Source: Pedobacter cryoconitis (GTDB lineage: Bacteria; Bacteroidota; Bacteroidia; Sphingobacteriales; Sphingobacteriaceae). Taken from it: 64,000 nucleotides of DNA. This document shows positions 46,742 to 56,374 of this stretch, in pieces (position 1 is the first letter of the stretch; each line of letters begins with the position of its first letter). A program made the translations under genes and the position numbers. The stretch spans positions 2,480,001 to 2,544,000 of the forward strand of contig NZ_CP014504.1 in the NCBI RefSeq assembly GCF_001590605.1, written 5' to 3'. The notes under the pieces were generated by a model. It had not been told where the DNA came from, did no database searches, and worked only from the letters and a program-made list of their open reading frames with translations.

Positions 46742-46918
46742 TTAAACATATTCTGCCGCAATGCGACATTCTTCATTGATAAAAGGTATTAAATCAGCAA
46801 ATGGTACTCCCATTTTTTGGTTAACATGTAAATTTATAGTATCCAGCGCTCTTTTCCAGCACATCTTTCTCTATCGTTAAAGGCGAAAGCATTTTGATCA
46901 CTTTATCTTGAGCTATAA
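46742..46918 (-). pseudogene. C-terminal remnant of a class III aminotransferase
   Basis: The minus strand reads QDKVIKMLSPLTIEKDVLEK, the usual end of class III PLP aminotransferases such as EctB or lysine aminotransferase. One base shift near 46845 joins it to ALDTINLHVNQKMGVPFADL and a stop at 46742-46744. Nothing of the enzyme is left above 46918. Near an Ask_Ect-like aspartokinase this may be the wreck of a diaminobutyrate aminotransferase. Confidence 0.5.
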
Positions 46919-46952
46919 TTTATTCCTATTCCTAAAGAATACTGTTAAAATA

Positions 46953-48554
46953 TTAATTTATCGTCCACTGGCTGCTCTCAGCAGTAGCATTAATAGCCGT
47001 AGCCTGGGCAAACCCGCTCTTATTTTCTAAATTCAGATAAGTGTTTTTCCATTCACTTTTTATCCTTTTAAAGCCATTGTAATCTTCGATTACCCAATAA
47101 CTGCTATAAAAAGTATCAGGGACTACAGAACTTTCTGCATAGCTGTACAAATGTTCAATATTCAGGTAATGATTGGTACTTACATTTTTAATCCTGGTAT
47201 GCCCATTTACCTGTTCCAAAACCCATTTTGAACGGGCATCAGTATTAGCAGTACCATATTTAACCTGCCCATTTTCTTCAAACAGAAAAGTATTCAACCA
47301 TTTATTTTTAATAGTGATACCTGTTCCTGTTGGCGGCGGTGTAGTTCCTCCTCCAATACTATTCAATAAGCCCTCAGCATTGCTAACCTGCTGCGCAGCA
47401 AAGTAACTAAAAACCTGGTTTAGTTGCTGCTGAACGCCAGAATTACCTCTATACTGTTTGCGATATTGATATAAACGATAAATCAATTCCAATTCATGCT
47501 GCCCATAAGACACGCCCAGTTTTTGCTGCATGATCGTCAAAAATCCGTAGCCGAATTCAGCAGTAGGCTCAATCATCGTTCCCTCTCCGTAATCATTCCA
47601 GGTTGCAAACTGAATAATCCCTACACTGGAAGCCAATGCCTTATCCAGCAAAGTTGAAAAAGTGCCAGTTCCATTATAGGCAATTTGCCAGGTAGGCCCA
47701 TCAGCTCCACCAGCCTGATAAAAAGAATTGAAACCAGGATAAACCACACCGATTGAAATCGGGAAATTAGCAGCCTGTGCATAATAGTTATTCACCACGG
47801 TAGGATGGTCTTGATAAATCCATGGAAACTCTCCTCCGGCATTATTTGACCCCACCTGGTTTGTATTCCCATATAATGGAATCACCTTGGGTTTTGGATT
47901 AAGACCTGCAAGGATCTGGTCCCATTCTGAAGGCTGATGGAAAGTAATAGGGCCAAAGTTTAAAACTACAGGCACATTATTCACCTTCAAGTAATTACTC
48001 TGATTAAAATAATTATTCTGCATATAAACGAAATCACCATTTGCTCCGCTGGTTTGTCCGGCGTCCCAATTCCGGTCTTCATGCACAATACTGAATTGTA
48101 ATCCAAGCGCATTTAATTTTGAAATCAGCGCGTTAGCGTTTGCCAGATTATCCGGATAATCATAACGTGCCCTTGTACCCGGCCAATCAATCATCACCCC
48201 ATCAACACCCGAATACTTCATCAGTAATAACTGATATTCGATAATATCAGGATCTCCTGAGGCATATGGGCCTGTTTTCGGATAAGCATAAGCCGCAATC
48301 TGACGTTTACCGTTTGTGATTACATCCGGATTCTGCGTGTTCATTTTCCAATGATAACCCCAAGCCCCTCTTGAATCCGGCGTTTCAAACCAGGGCATCC
48401 AGTGCATAAAAATTTTCTTGGAGGTTGATTTTGAGATTGCATTCGCTGCAGTAAGCGATTTGGATGTACCCAGCTCCTCATGTTGCGGGGTCACTGACTT
48501 CTTACAGCCCAGGCAAGCGATGGCTATAAGTAAGTAAATAGTTAAGTGTTTCAT
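46953..48554 (-). CDS. GH71/GH99-like lipoprotein with C-terminal beta-trefoil domain
   Basis: 533 residues. Lipobox IACLGC near residue 16. Residues 45-360 form a glycoside hydrolase family 71/99-like TIM barrel (IFMHWMPWFETPD, YSGVDGVMIDWPG, LQFSIVHEDRNWD, GIIQFATWNDYGEGTMIEP); the Asp and Glu in these motifs are the likely catalytic residues, as in endo-alpha-mannosidase. After a proline-rich linker (GGGTTPPPTGTG), residues 405-533 look like a RICIN or fascin-type carbohydrate-binding trefoil. It should degrade an alpha-glucan or mannan on the cell surface. Not in a PUL. Confidence 0.8.
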   Translation of the reverse strand: MKHLTIYLLIAIACLGCKKSVTPQHEELGTSKSLTAANAISKSTSKKIFMHWMPWFETPDSRGAWGYHWKMNTQNPDVITNGKRQIAAYAYPKTGPYASGDPDIIEYQLLLMKYSGVDGVMIDWPGTRARYDYPDNLANANALISKLNALGLQFSIVHEDRNWDAGQTSGANGDFVYMQNNYFNQSNYLKVNNVPVVLNFGPITFHQPSEWDQILAGLNPKPKVIPLYGNTNQVGSNNAGGEFPWIYQDHPTVVNNYYAQAANFPISIGVVYPGFNSFYQAGGADGPTWQIAYNGTGTFSTLLDKALASSVGIIQFATWNDYGEGTMIEPTAEFGYGFLTIMQQKLGVSYGQHELELIYRLYQYRKQYRGNSGVQQQLNQVFSYFAAQQVSNAEGLLNSIGGGTTPPPTGTGITIKNKWLNTFLFEENGQVKYGTANTDARSKWVLEQVNGHTRIKNVSTNHYLNIEHLYSYAESSVVPDTFYSSYWVIEDYNGFKRIKSEWKNTYLNLENKSGFAQATAINATAESSQWTIN

Positions 48555-48804
48555 AAGTAGAATATTTGGTTATCTGCCCTACGCTTTGTGCATCGGGTAT
48601 TTCTACAAATGACAGCAGTATATTCAGCTAATTAAAGCAATCTCAGTTCTGGGAGAAATAATATAAACTCATTTTCGCAAACAAAACACACAACAAACTA
48701 ACAGACAACTATTTAAGAAAACAAAAATACGAATACCTTTCAGAAGAATATAAACCAGAATTTAATTAGTAGCTTAATTAAGTTCAAAATTCCATTCAAA
48801 TACT

Positions 48805-50403
48805 ATGAAATTCCTGGTGCTTAATCTTCTCTTGTTATTTATCGGTTGTCTTAACTGTACCGCCCAATCTCCTATAAGGGAGCTGGAAAAACTTAAACTT
48901 GTTTTAAAAGAAAAATCAAAGCTGGATGCTCAAAAACACAGGCGTATAGATTTCCTGAAAGCTTCACTGGCACAAAAGGACTTGAATTTAAAGGATGAAT
49001 ATCTTATTTACCTGAAATTATATAACGAATATAAATCTTTCCAGTACGACAAAGCATTTTATTACGCCCATCAGTTACAACGGATCAGTGGCCAACTAAA
49101 AGATCCAGCCAAAATTGCTTATGCTAAATTAAAGCTGGGCTTCATCTTACTTTCTTCAGGAATGTTTAAAGAGACATTCGATTCCTTAAGCACCTTAAAA
49201 ATCAAGCACCTTCCTGATTCGGTAAAAAGAGAATATTATTTGCTGAATGCCAGAACTTATTATGATCTGGCAGATTTTGATCAGGATGATTATTACACCA
49301 GGATCTATACGACAAAAGCCAGCTTTTATGTAGACTCAGCGCTTAAACTCTGCGATATCCATTCTTTTGAATACTCCTATTATAGCGGATTGAAATTAAT
49401 TAAAGTTGGTGATCTTGGACATGCTATCCCTAAGCTCAAATCACTGATCAACAGCAAACGGCTATCTTACCATCAATATGCTATCACAGCCTCTACTTTA
49501 AGTGATATATATATTCGGCATCAGCAAAACCATATTGCTGTAAGACTGCTTATTAATGCTTCTATCGCTGACATAAAATCAGCTACAAAAGAAGCTGCGG
49601 CGATGTTAAATTTAGCACAGCTATTAAATAAAAATAACAATACAGAAGATGCTTATCTTTTTATCAAAGCAGCCATGGATGATGCAGTTAATTATGGCGC
49701 GAGACAGCGGAAAGTACAAGTAAGCGCTATTTTACTGGTCATTGCCAGTGCCAAAATCTTAAGGGAGCAGGAGCAAAAACAAATGTTGTTTTTTTACTCC
49801 GCACTGCTGACTATCTTATCGATCATAATTATTGTTTTTGCCATTATCGTTTACAAACAACTCAAAAGGATCAAAGCAGCTGACAAACTGGTTTTAGAGG
49901 CAAATGCAAGACTGAGAAATACGATAGAAAAGCTGAACGAGGCAGAAAAGATCAAAGAAGAATATATAGGATACTATCTTCATATCATTTCTGATTACCT
50001 GAATAAACTGGAAAAGATTAAAAGTTCCATTACACAAAGGCTTACGACCAAAAAATTTGATGAAATCAAGGTATTGGTAGGCAATATCAATCTAAAAAAA
50101 GAACGCGAAGAATTATTCAGCAACTTTGATAAAGCATTCCTAAAACTCTTCCCGAACTTCCTTACTGAATTCAATACCCTTTTCCCGGTTGAATATCAGG
50201 TCAGACTGCTCCCCCATCAGTTATTAAACACAGATTTAAGAATATTTGCCCTTATTCGTTTGGGCGTGAATGACCCGGATAAACTGGCCCGTATACTGGA
50301 ATATTCGCTAAATACAATTTATAATTACCGGACAAGGATTAAGAATAAATCGAATAATCCAGAAGGATTTGAGGTTGCTATTTTGAATATAAGGGCTATA
50401 TAA
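48805..50403 (+). CDS. DUF6377-type sensor-regulator with TPR-like domain
   Basis: 532 residues: signal peptide (1-21), about 300 residues of helical TPR-like repeats, one membrane helix (about 332-350, FYSALLTILSIIIIVFAIIV), a coiled coil, and a cytoplasmic end with an HTH-like region (NTDLRIFALIRLGVNDPDKL to YSLNTIYNYRTRIKNKS). This is the layout of DUF6377 proteins, one-component membrane regulators in Bacteroidota, which often steer nearby uptake genes. The next gene is an SGNH esterase 240 bases away. Confidence 0.85.
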   Translation: MKFLVLNLLLLFIGCLNCTAQSPIRELEKLKLVLKEKSKLDAQKHRRIDFLKASLAQKDLNLKDEYLIYLKLYNEYKSFQYDKAFYYAHQLQRISGQLKDPAKIAYAKLKLGFILLSSGMFKETFDSLSTLKIKHLPDSVKREYYLLNARTYYDLADFDQDDYYTRIYTTKASFYVDSALKLCDIHSFEYSYYSGLKLIKVGDLGHAIPKLKSLINSKRLSYHQYAITASTLSDIYIRHQQNHIAVRLLINASIADIKSATKEAAAMLNLAQLLNKNNNTEDAYLFIKAAMDDAVNYGARQRKVQVSAILLVIASAKILREQEQKQMLFFYSALLTILSIIIIVFAIIVYKQLKRIKAADKLVLEANARLRNTIEKLNEAEKIKEEYIGYYLHIISDYLNKLEKIKSSITQRLTTKKFDEIKVLVGNINLKKEREELFSNFDKAFLKLFPNFLTEFNTLFPVEYQVRLLPHQLLNTDLRIFALIRLGVNDPDKLARILEYSLNTIYNYRTRIKNKSNNPEGFEVAILNIRAI

Positions 50404-50500
50404 ATTGATCAGAACATCAGTTCGATTCCACTCCTTACGTCTAAGCAGCAGCGAGCTGATCTGGCTTATGCTTTTTTCCATGTATTATTACATTTGATTC

Positions 50501-50529
50501 TTAAAGGTTATCTCTCAGATAACCTTTAA
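50501..50529. terminator. Terminator after the DUF6377 gene
   Basis: Perfect 13-bp arms (50501-50513 and 50517-50529) with a 3-base loop. Confidence 0.7.
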
Positions 50530-50641
50530 ATAAATCCATTTGGCAACGATTGCACATTTTTAAGATCCACATCTTTCGATTACCCTGTCTGCTAATCGTA
50601 ATTTCATTTTCTGAAACCTAATATTTAGCAACTTAAACTGT

Positions 50642-51400
50642 ATGAAAAGATTACTACAGCCCATAATTTATCTGCTGACCATTACTTCGTTAATGTTAAT
50701 GATGTCTTTTTACTGGCCTGCTAAAAACATCACTATTTATCTTGCAGGGGATTCGACAATGTCTGAAAAAAATATAAGAACCTATCCTGAAACTGGCTGG
50801 GGTATGCCTTTTGCGTTATTCTTTGATTCCACGGTTACCGTAAAAAATATCGCCAAAAATGGCAGAAGCACTAAAACTTTCATCACTGAAGGTTTATGGA
50901 AGCAAATTACAAATCAGTTAAAAGCAGATGATTATGTATTTATTCAATTTGGGCATAACGATGAATCGCCAACAAAAGCCAGCTATACCCCTGAAGCGGC
51001 TTATAAAAATAACCTGCGGCTGTTTATTAAAGAAACAAGGGAAAAAAATGCAATTCCAATATTAATTACGCCTGTATCTCGACGTAGATTTAATGCCGCT
51101 GGCCAAATTGAAGAAACCCATGAAGTTTATTCTGGATTAGTACGCACTGTTGCACAAGAACAAAACGTAAAGTTAATTGATCTTGACAATGAAAGCCGGG
51201 CACTATTTCAGGAATTAGGTCCAGAGAATTCAAAAATGCTTTTTAATCAGTTAAAAGCTGGAGAGAACCCCAATTACCCGGAAGGAAAAACGGATAATAC
51301 ACACTTCAACGAAATGGGTGCCCGTAAGATTGCAGAAATTATCTTACGTGAAATCAAAAAACAGAAGCTAAGTTTGGCAGACCGGATTTATAAAAAATAG
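50642..51400 (+). CDS. Rhamnogalacturonan acetylesterase-like SGNH hydrolase
   Basis: 252 residues with a membrane/signal segment (8-24). SGNH blocks: AGDSTM (Ser), NIAKNGRSTKTF (Gly), QFGHNDES (Asn) and DNTHFNEMGA (Asp and His), in the order of the GDSL/CE12 family. It removes acetyl groups from pectin-type polysaccharides. A single gene after the DUF6377 regulator. Confidence 0.9.
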   Translation: MKRLLQPIIYLLTITSLMLMMSFYWPAKNITIYLAGDSTMSEKNIRTYPETGWGMPFALFFDSTVTVKNIAKNGRSTKTFITEGLWKQITNQLKADDYVFIQFGHNDESPTKASYTPEAAYKNNLRLFIKETREKNAIPILITPVSRRRFNAAGQIEETHEVYSGLVRTVAQEQNVKLIDLDNESRALFQELGPENSKMLFNQLKAGENPNYPEGKTDNTHFNEMGARKIAEIILREIKKQKLSLADRIYKK

Positions 51401-51589
51401 CCACCCCAGAAAGAGGCAGCTATAAGAGAGACGCTATTTAAAATTTTAAGACCAGATTGTACCGGTTTGACTGTTGCTCAGCCATGGTTTACCCCTGCAA
51501 CTTGTCCCTGGATGCGCTTTAAGACAAGCTTTCACAAATGCAGCACCAATTGCATGACTTTTTAGTTTTTCTGAACATTGGAAATTACT

Positions 51590-53014
51590 TTAAACAGCCC
51601 CCGGATAACTGGTTTCTGCACCAAGAACCCATGCTCTTGAACTTTCGTTCGTACCAGCAACCTTATCAGCAGGAGGATCCAATTTGATAGTCACTGTTGA
51701 GGATGAACTGCTTGAACTGGCGGCGTGCAAATAAGCAGACTCAGATCCACCGCCTAAAGGTATGCCAAGGAATGAAACCCCTAAAGAAACTGTTTGTTCA
51801 ATAGTTTTTTCAATGTTCTCATAAGATTCACTATGTACAGTGATTTCAATAGATGGATAATTACTAATCGCAACTCCTGTTAAAAAGCTGAAAGGACCGC
51901 CTTCAGAGAAATCAATATTAGGTTTCGGAGAGAATACAAAACCTGAAACATCTGTAGAACCATTTCTGATCGCATCAGTGATCGGGTTCATCCATGACCA
52001 ATTTAAACCAGTAGCGATATTAAATAAAGCAGGGCCATAATTAACCAGGGTAACACCGGTAAAAGTCATACTCACGCTAATCGTATTCGAAGAAGCCGCA
52101 ATAATATCTGAAAAATAATTCTCGCTCGCATCTACTGATAAAGTGAGAAAAGAAGCAATAGGAATTTCAAAACTTGCCCCACCTTCAATACTTATTTTCA
52201 CTTCAATGTCACTGGAACGGGTAACGGTCATGTTTAACTCAATCTTATTATTGGTTGCACTTAAACCATTAATGATATCGGATAATGGCGTACTTACAGC
52301 ATAAGCTGGGTTATAAGTAGTAGCACTATTATCTAATAACATCCCACCGTTAGCAGCAGCAGCATTCTGTACATTATGTAATGCTGTGCTCAAATACCCG
52401 GTGTTCATTGTGATTGCATTTTGCAAAGAGATACTGCCGCCCAGTGCAATCAGATAATTGGCGAGAGCCGGTAATACAGGCTGACCACTTGCCGGTGTAT
52501 GATTTAACAATTGAAATAAATTTTCAGCTCTTTGAGCCATATAAAGATCGATAGCAGGTACTGCCCAGGTTGTTGCAATAGTACTCATAATAATATCTAT
52601 TGGCCGTTGTTTACTCGTTGCTGCTACCGGACCATAAATGACTGTCCAAATATTCAAGAGTTCCATTTGCTGATTGGCTGCCTCTAGCTGTGCGCTGTTA
52701 AGTATTGCCTGATCTGCATTTGACAGCCTATAAGTTACGTTGGCTAATGCTTCAGTATAAATATGAACAAATGGCTCGCCAAGTGTCACAGGAGTTGCAT
52801 CTGCTGTTAAAGCATTACTGATCCATCCATAAGTCGTTGCATTGAATTGCAGATTATCAGGATTCAGGTAGTAATAAGGAAAGTTTCCTAAAGCGGTTAC
52901 GCCAAAATCTGTTAAAGGCTCTTTTAATACGGATGATAAAAGTGCTGAAGCCTGTTCTTTTAAAGAATCGATAATTTCTGATGCTGCTGAAGCAACGTTT
53001 AATTCGGTATTCAT
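51590..53014 (-). CDS. Orphan 474-residue protein, unknown function
   Basis: No signal peptide. Residues 1-230 are rich in Ala, Asn and helices (ASAASEIIDSLKEQASALLS, LANYLIALGGSISLQNAIT). Residues 245-474 are beta-rich with alternating Ser/Thr (KIELNMTVTRSSDIEVKISI, SNTISVSMTFTGVTLVNYGP) and end with a seven-serine run and DPPADKVAGTNESSRAWVLG. The alpha-then-beta layout resembles pore-forming or self-assembling proteins, but no family is recognised. Two imperfect 36-bp direct repeats lie upstream. The frame stays open for another 47 codons after the TAA. Confidence 0.75.
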   Translation of the reverse strand: MNTELNVASAASEIIDSLKEQASALLSSVLKEPLTDFGVTALGNFPYYYLNPDNLQFNATTYGWISNALTADATPVTLGEPFVHIYTEALANVTYRLSNADQAILNSAQLEAANQQMELLNIWTVIYGPVAATSKQRPIDIIMSTIATTWAVPAIDLYMAQRAENLFQLLNHTPASGQPVLPALANYLIALGGSISLQNAITMNTGYLSTALHNVQNAAAANGGMLLDNSATTYNPAYAVSTPLSDIINGLSATNNKIELNMTVTRSSDIEVKISIEGGASFEIPIASFLTLSVDASENYFSDIIAASSNTISVSMTFTGVTLVNYGPALFNIATGLNWSWMNPITDAIRNGSTDVSGFVFSPKPNIDFSEGGPFSFLTGVAISNYPSIEITVHSESYENIEKTIEQTVSLGVSFLGIPLGGGSESAYLHAASSSSSSSTVTIKLDPPADKVAGTNESSRAWVLGAETSYPGAV

Positions 53015-53737
53015 GGTCGTAAAGTTTTTAAAGGAGCTGTTTACCTACTCTGTTAAGGCTTTTCGGTTTCTGCCTTTATCGTTTTAAATCAGTCAGGGTC
53101 AGAATTTCTTTCCTGTTCAGGGAAATAATGGAGGCAAATTGTCCCATTGTAATATTTGATTTAGATTAAAATACCTACTCTTTTATGGCTTTTCAGTTTA
53201 TGCCTTATTGTTATTGAGAATGGCTAATTTATTCCAAAAAAATGAGTTGTAACGAGATAGAAATACCCGATTATTTAGGGTGTTTTCGCCTTTTTATCTT
53301 TAACTGTTTTTCAGTATAAAAGACAAGGTTTCGTGCGTATGAGATTAAACGCTGATCGCTTTGATGACATCATTGACAATCCTTACCGTTTGGTATAAGG
53401 GGATAAGCTCTTCCAGGAGTGGTGGAAAAGCAATGAGCTGATCTTAATAAGATGGTCGTAAAAACCTCTTCAACAACCATATTCTACTGTTTTTAAGAAT
53501 TAAATATATGCAGATCAAATATTTACAACAGGAAAAAACACAACTAAAATCAACTTTTAGAACTAGATTTTGGCTATAGATAAAAAATAATATATTAAAA
53601 AGAGCCCGTTCATGGTTTATGATATAAACTATTTTCTTTGGCTATTTTTACTATTTAAGATTATTTATTCACAAAAACGATATTTATTACCTTTTATATA
53701 TAAAATGGGAGTAGCTTGACCTAAATCATTAAGAATT
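53015..53737. other. 723-base intergenic region with imperfect direct repeats
   Basis: Contains two imperfect direct copies of a 36-bp element (53042-53077 and 53172-53207, about 31 of 36 identical), both upstream of the 474-residue gene, and no convincing gene. A short plus-strand stretch near 53315-53460 reads MRLNADRFDDIIDNPYRLV then a stop and may be a gene remnant, but this is weak. Confidence 0.45.
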
Positions 53738-54616
53738 ATGTCAGCTAATACAAATAAATACATTGATCCATTATCAGATTTTGGATTCAAACATCTTTTC
53801 GGCGGTGAACCTAATAAAGAGATTATGATTGCCTTTTTAAACGCCTTGTTTGAGGGGGAAAAATACATTACCGATCTTATCTACAATCCAACTGAACTTG
53901 CCGGGGATGACAGTAAGCATAAAAAGGTCAGTTTCGATTTGTTGTGTACCGGAGACAAAGGCGAGCAATTCATTGTAGAAATGCAGCGGGCAGATCATGA
54001 TAATTTTGAGGACCGCTGTATTTTTTACCTGAGCAGGCTGATCCATCAGCAAAAGCTAAAAAGTAACCGGCACTGGGAAGTAAAATTGAAAGAAGTTTTC
54101 CTGGTTGCAATCCTGGATTTTAACATGAAAAATTGCCTGAGTGACCATTATTTGCAAAGTATTTCACTGGTCAATACCGGTACAGGTAAAATATTCCACA
54201 ATGGACTGGGATTTAAGTTTTTGGAACTGCCTAAATTTGACAAGAAAGAAGATGAACTGGAAAATGAGCTGGACAAATGGGTGTATATGCTTAAACACAT
54301 GCACAGCCTGGATCAGATTCCTAAGTATCTGGATAAACGTGTTTTTGAAAAAATATTTAATATCGCTGAAATGGGCAGACTATCACCAGAACAACAATTT
54401 GTATATGATTCGATTTTACAGCGGGAAGAAGACGATTACAGCCGGCTTAAATCTGCAGAACGCAGAGGAATAAAGGAAGGGATAGAAAAGGGTTTAGAAA
54501 AAGGTAAACATGAAACTGCGCTGGCCATCGCAAGAAAAATGAAGGAAGAGAATTTTGATAATGATAAAATTGCCGGTTTTACTACACTTTCAATTGAAGA
54601 AATAGAAAGCCTGTAA
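53738..54616 (+). CDS. Rpn family recombination-promoting nuclease/putative transposase
   Basis: 292 residues. The PD-(D/E)xK nuclease core shows LSDFGFKHLFG, FDLLCTGDKGEQFIVEMQ (Asp and ExQ) and FYLSRLIHQQK, typical of Rpn (PDDEXK_2). C-terminal charged helix with GIKEGIEKGLEKGKHET repeats. Such proteins act on DNA and are associated with horizontal transfer, with no need for terminal repeats. The gene is flanked by the intergenic region above and a long hairpin. Confidence 0.9.
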   Translation: MSANTNKYIDPLSDFGFKHLFGGEPNKEIMIAFLNALFEGEKYITDLIYNPTELAGDDSKHKKVSFDLLCTGDKGEQFIVEMQRADHDNFEDRCIFYLSRLIHQQKLKSNRHWEVKLKEVFLVAILDFNMKNCLSDHYLQSISLVNTGTGKIFHNGLGFKFLELPKFDKKEDELENELDKWVYMLKHMHSLDQIPKYLDKRVFEKIFNIAEMGRLSPEQQFVYDSILQREEDDYSRLKSAERRGIKEGIEKGLEKGKHETALAIARKMKEENFDNDKIAGFTTLSIEEIESL

Positions 54617-54624
54617 ATTGAAGA

Positions 54625-54695
54625 AGGCTGAGTCAATATGAAGTGCCTCCAAATAGCGTCTAACCATTTGGAAGTACTTCATATTGACTCAGCCT
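54625..54695. terminator. Long bidirectional hairpin after the Rpn gene
   Basis: 30-bp arms (54625-54654 and 54666-54695) with two mismatches and an 11-base loop, between two convergent genes. Confidence 0.75.
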
Positions 54696-54735
54696 CTTAT
54701 CAAGAGGCTATAATACGGTTTTTATTTTTCACACC

Positions 54736-55638
54736 TCACTCCTGCAACCGGTCATAGGCCGGTACAAAAGATTCTTCCAGGAAATTCTCAAAAGAAGTTG
54801 AGGTTGTAGATGCTATTGTCCGTTTTTGCGAGGTAGTGATATGTTTGCTATTTATACCAATAACGACCTCCTCCATTAATGCGACAACATTTGCCGAAAA
54901 TCCAGCAGCTATCAAATCTGATTTAAATCCCTGAATTGTATTTTGCTGATAAACCAACCCGGGTTTTCCAATTGCATTGCCAATCATTGCTGTTGCTTCA
55001 CGTATACTCAAATCACGCTGACCATGCAATTCCTGCACAAGTTTCCCTTTAAAAGTAAGGTTAATCAAAGCCTTCGCAGCCATATATCCAACATCTTTAG
55101 TCGCGATAAATGGCAAAAGTATATTCTGATCAAAAGGCCCTGAAACCTTTCCATTTTTCAGAATAGATGGCAGATAAGAAAGCGTATTTTCCATAAAATA
55201 ACCAGCTCTTAAATGAAGTAGATTTTGAATAGACAACGTATTCATGACTTGTTCCATTTGATGTAAACCAAGAACAGGACCGGAACCACTTTCCAGATCA
55301 GCACCCCAGCTACTTAATGTAACGGCATACTCGAGAGGATTTGCTGTAATGGCCTGCGCAATAGCATCCGTAACCTGGGCCTGATATCCCGTAAAATCAG
55401 CACTGTCAGCAATGTAATTTGGCTGAAGCATTATCCAGGCAGCCTTTGCGCCTTTAAAAGCCTGAATTAAAGCTTGCGCATCGGTAGGCCCGGCAACGAA
55501 AGCTTCTGCTCCCCTGTTAAGGAAAGGGGCCATTTTTTCTAAACTCCGGCCAATCACCCTAACCTTTTTTCCTGCGTCTAACAATTGATGTGCAACAACA
55601 CTTCCAGTGTTGCTGGTAGAACCTGTAACTATATACAT
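54736..55638 (-). CDS. NmrA-like NAD(P)-binding oxidoreductase/regulator
   Basis: 300 residues. Rossmann start VTGSTSNTGSVVAHQLL and VRVIGRSLEKM; later NLLHLRAGYFMENTLSYLP fits the NmrA/quinone-oxidoreductase-like (atypical SDR) family. It follows the HxlR-type gene on the same strand by 126 bases, a standard pair in which HxlR senses quinone or aldehyde stress and the SDR deals with it. Confidence 0.88.
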   Translation of the reverse strand: MYIVTGSTSNTGSVVAHQLLDAGKKVRVIGRSLEKMAPFLNRGAEAFVAGPTDAQALIQAFKGAKAAWIMLQPNYIADSADFTGYQAQVTDAIAQAITANPLEYAVTLSSWGADLESGSGPVLGLHQMEQVMNTLSIQNLLHLRAGYFMENTLSYLPSILKNGKVSGPFDQNILLPFIATKDVGYMAAKALINLTFKGKLVQELHGQRDLSIREATAMIGNAIGKPGLVYQQNTIQGFKSDLIAAGFSANVVALMEEVVIGINSKHITTSQKRTIASTTSTSFENFLEESFVPAYDRLQE

Positions 55639-55764
55639 ATGCTTTTAAATTTTTCTCAAACCTATAAAGTATAGTATTGAAAAAAGATAAGGCACCTGCT
55701 GGCTCCCTACTAACCATCAGGATACAATCCTGACAATCAACCAGTTTAATTATCCTTATTAGAT

Positions 55765-56181
55765 TTAGATTACAATTGGTTTTTTAGCTTTCTCATCAAA
55801 AACACTACGTGCCATTTTGAAATCGTCCGACTGATCCAGTACCCATGTCCATAGCGGAAGAATCTGGATTAGCAATCCACGCCCCAATTCAGTCAGTTCA
55901 TATTCCACCCTTGGCGGAACTTCCAGGAACATAGTTCTGGTAATTAACCCATCTCTTTCCAGATCCCGAAGACTTTTCGTTAGCATTTTCTGACTTATTC
56001 CTTTCACCTGCTCCTGCAAACGGGAGAAACGGAGCTTACCATTAACGCCAAGCATCTGGATAATCAAAAGCGACCAGGTATTACCTAAATGGCCTAAAAC
56101 ATCTCTTTTAAGGCCATCTTCTTCTGCTGAAAGGGCATCACAAATGGCCTGTGATGCTTTAATAATTTCGGTATCGGTCAT
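55765..56181 (-). CDS. HxlR family transcriptional regulator
   Basis: 138 residues. The winged helix LGNTWSLLIIQMLGVNGKLR, FSRLQEQVKGISQKMLTKSL, RDLERDGLITRT is diagnostic. Cysteine 13 (QAICDAL) precedes the helix and may be redox active. Same strand as the NmrA-like gene, which it probably controls. Confidence 0.92.
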   Translation of the reverse strand: MTDTEIIKASQAICDALSAEEDGLKRDVLGHLGNTWSLLIIQMLGVNGKLRFSRLQEQVKGISQKMLTKSLRDLERDGLITRTMFLEVPPRVEYELTELGRGLLIQILPLWTWVLDQSDDFKMARSVFDEKAKKPIVI

Positions 56182-56271
56182 GTATTATTCGTCTGATTTT
56201 ACAAATTAATCAAATAATCATCATTTCCCCGATATACTTATGGATAAATAACAATCCTTCAAAACACATAA

Positions 56272-56348
56272 AATGCCCCAATGTTAGCTGAACTGTCTAC
56301 ATAAGGTGTCTAACATTTTGTGGCAGTCCAGGACAAACCTGGGGCATT
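56272..56348. terminator. Branched hairpin after the aldose 1-epimerase gene
   Basis: Outer arms 56272-56280 and 56340-56348 (9 bp) enclose an inner pairing AATGTTAG with CTAACATT near 56279-56286 and 56309-56318. Located just past the end of the PUL operon, it could terminate it. Confidence 0.5.
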
Positions 56349-56374
56349 CTATGGCATAAAAAGTAATTTATATT

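Noticed and set aside
51405..51589. Independent small peptide gene on the minus strand (KACLKAHPG, KPWLSNSQTG)
   Set aside because: No ATG lies between the preceding stop and the segment; only a GTG is available. Kept as a possible tail of the orphan protein.
53738..54616. Insertion sequence around the Rpn gene
   Set aside because: No terminal inverted repeats or target duplication; Rpn proteins are not IS transposases in the usual sense.
54625..54695. Miniature transposon (MITE)
   Set aside because: It sits exactly between two convergent stops and fits a bidirectional terminator.
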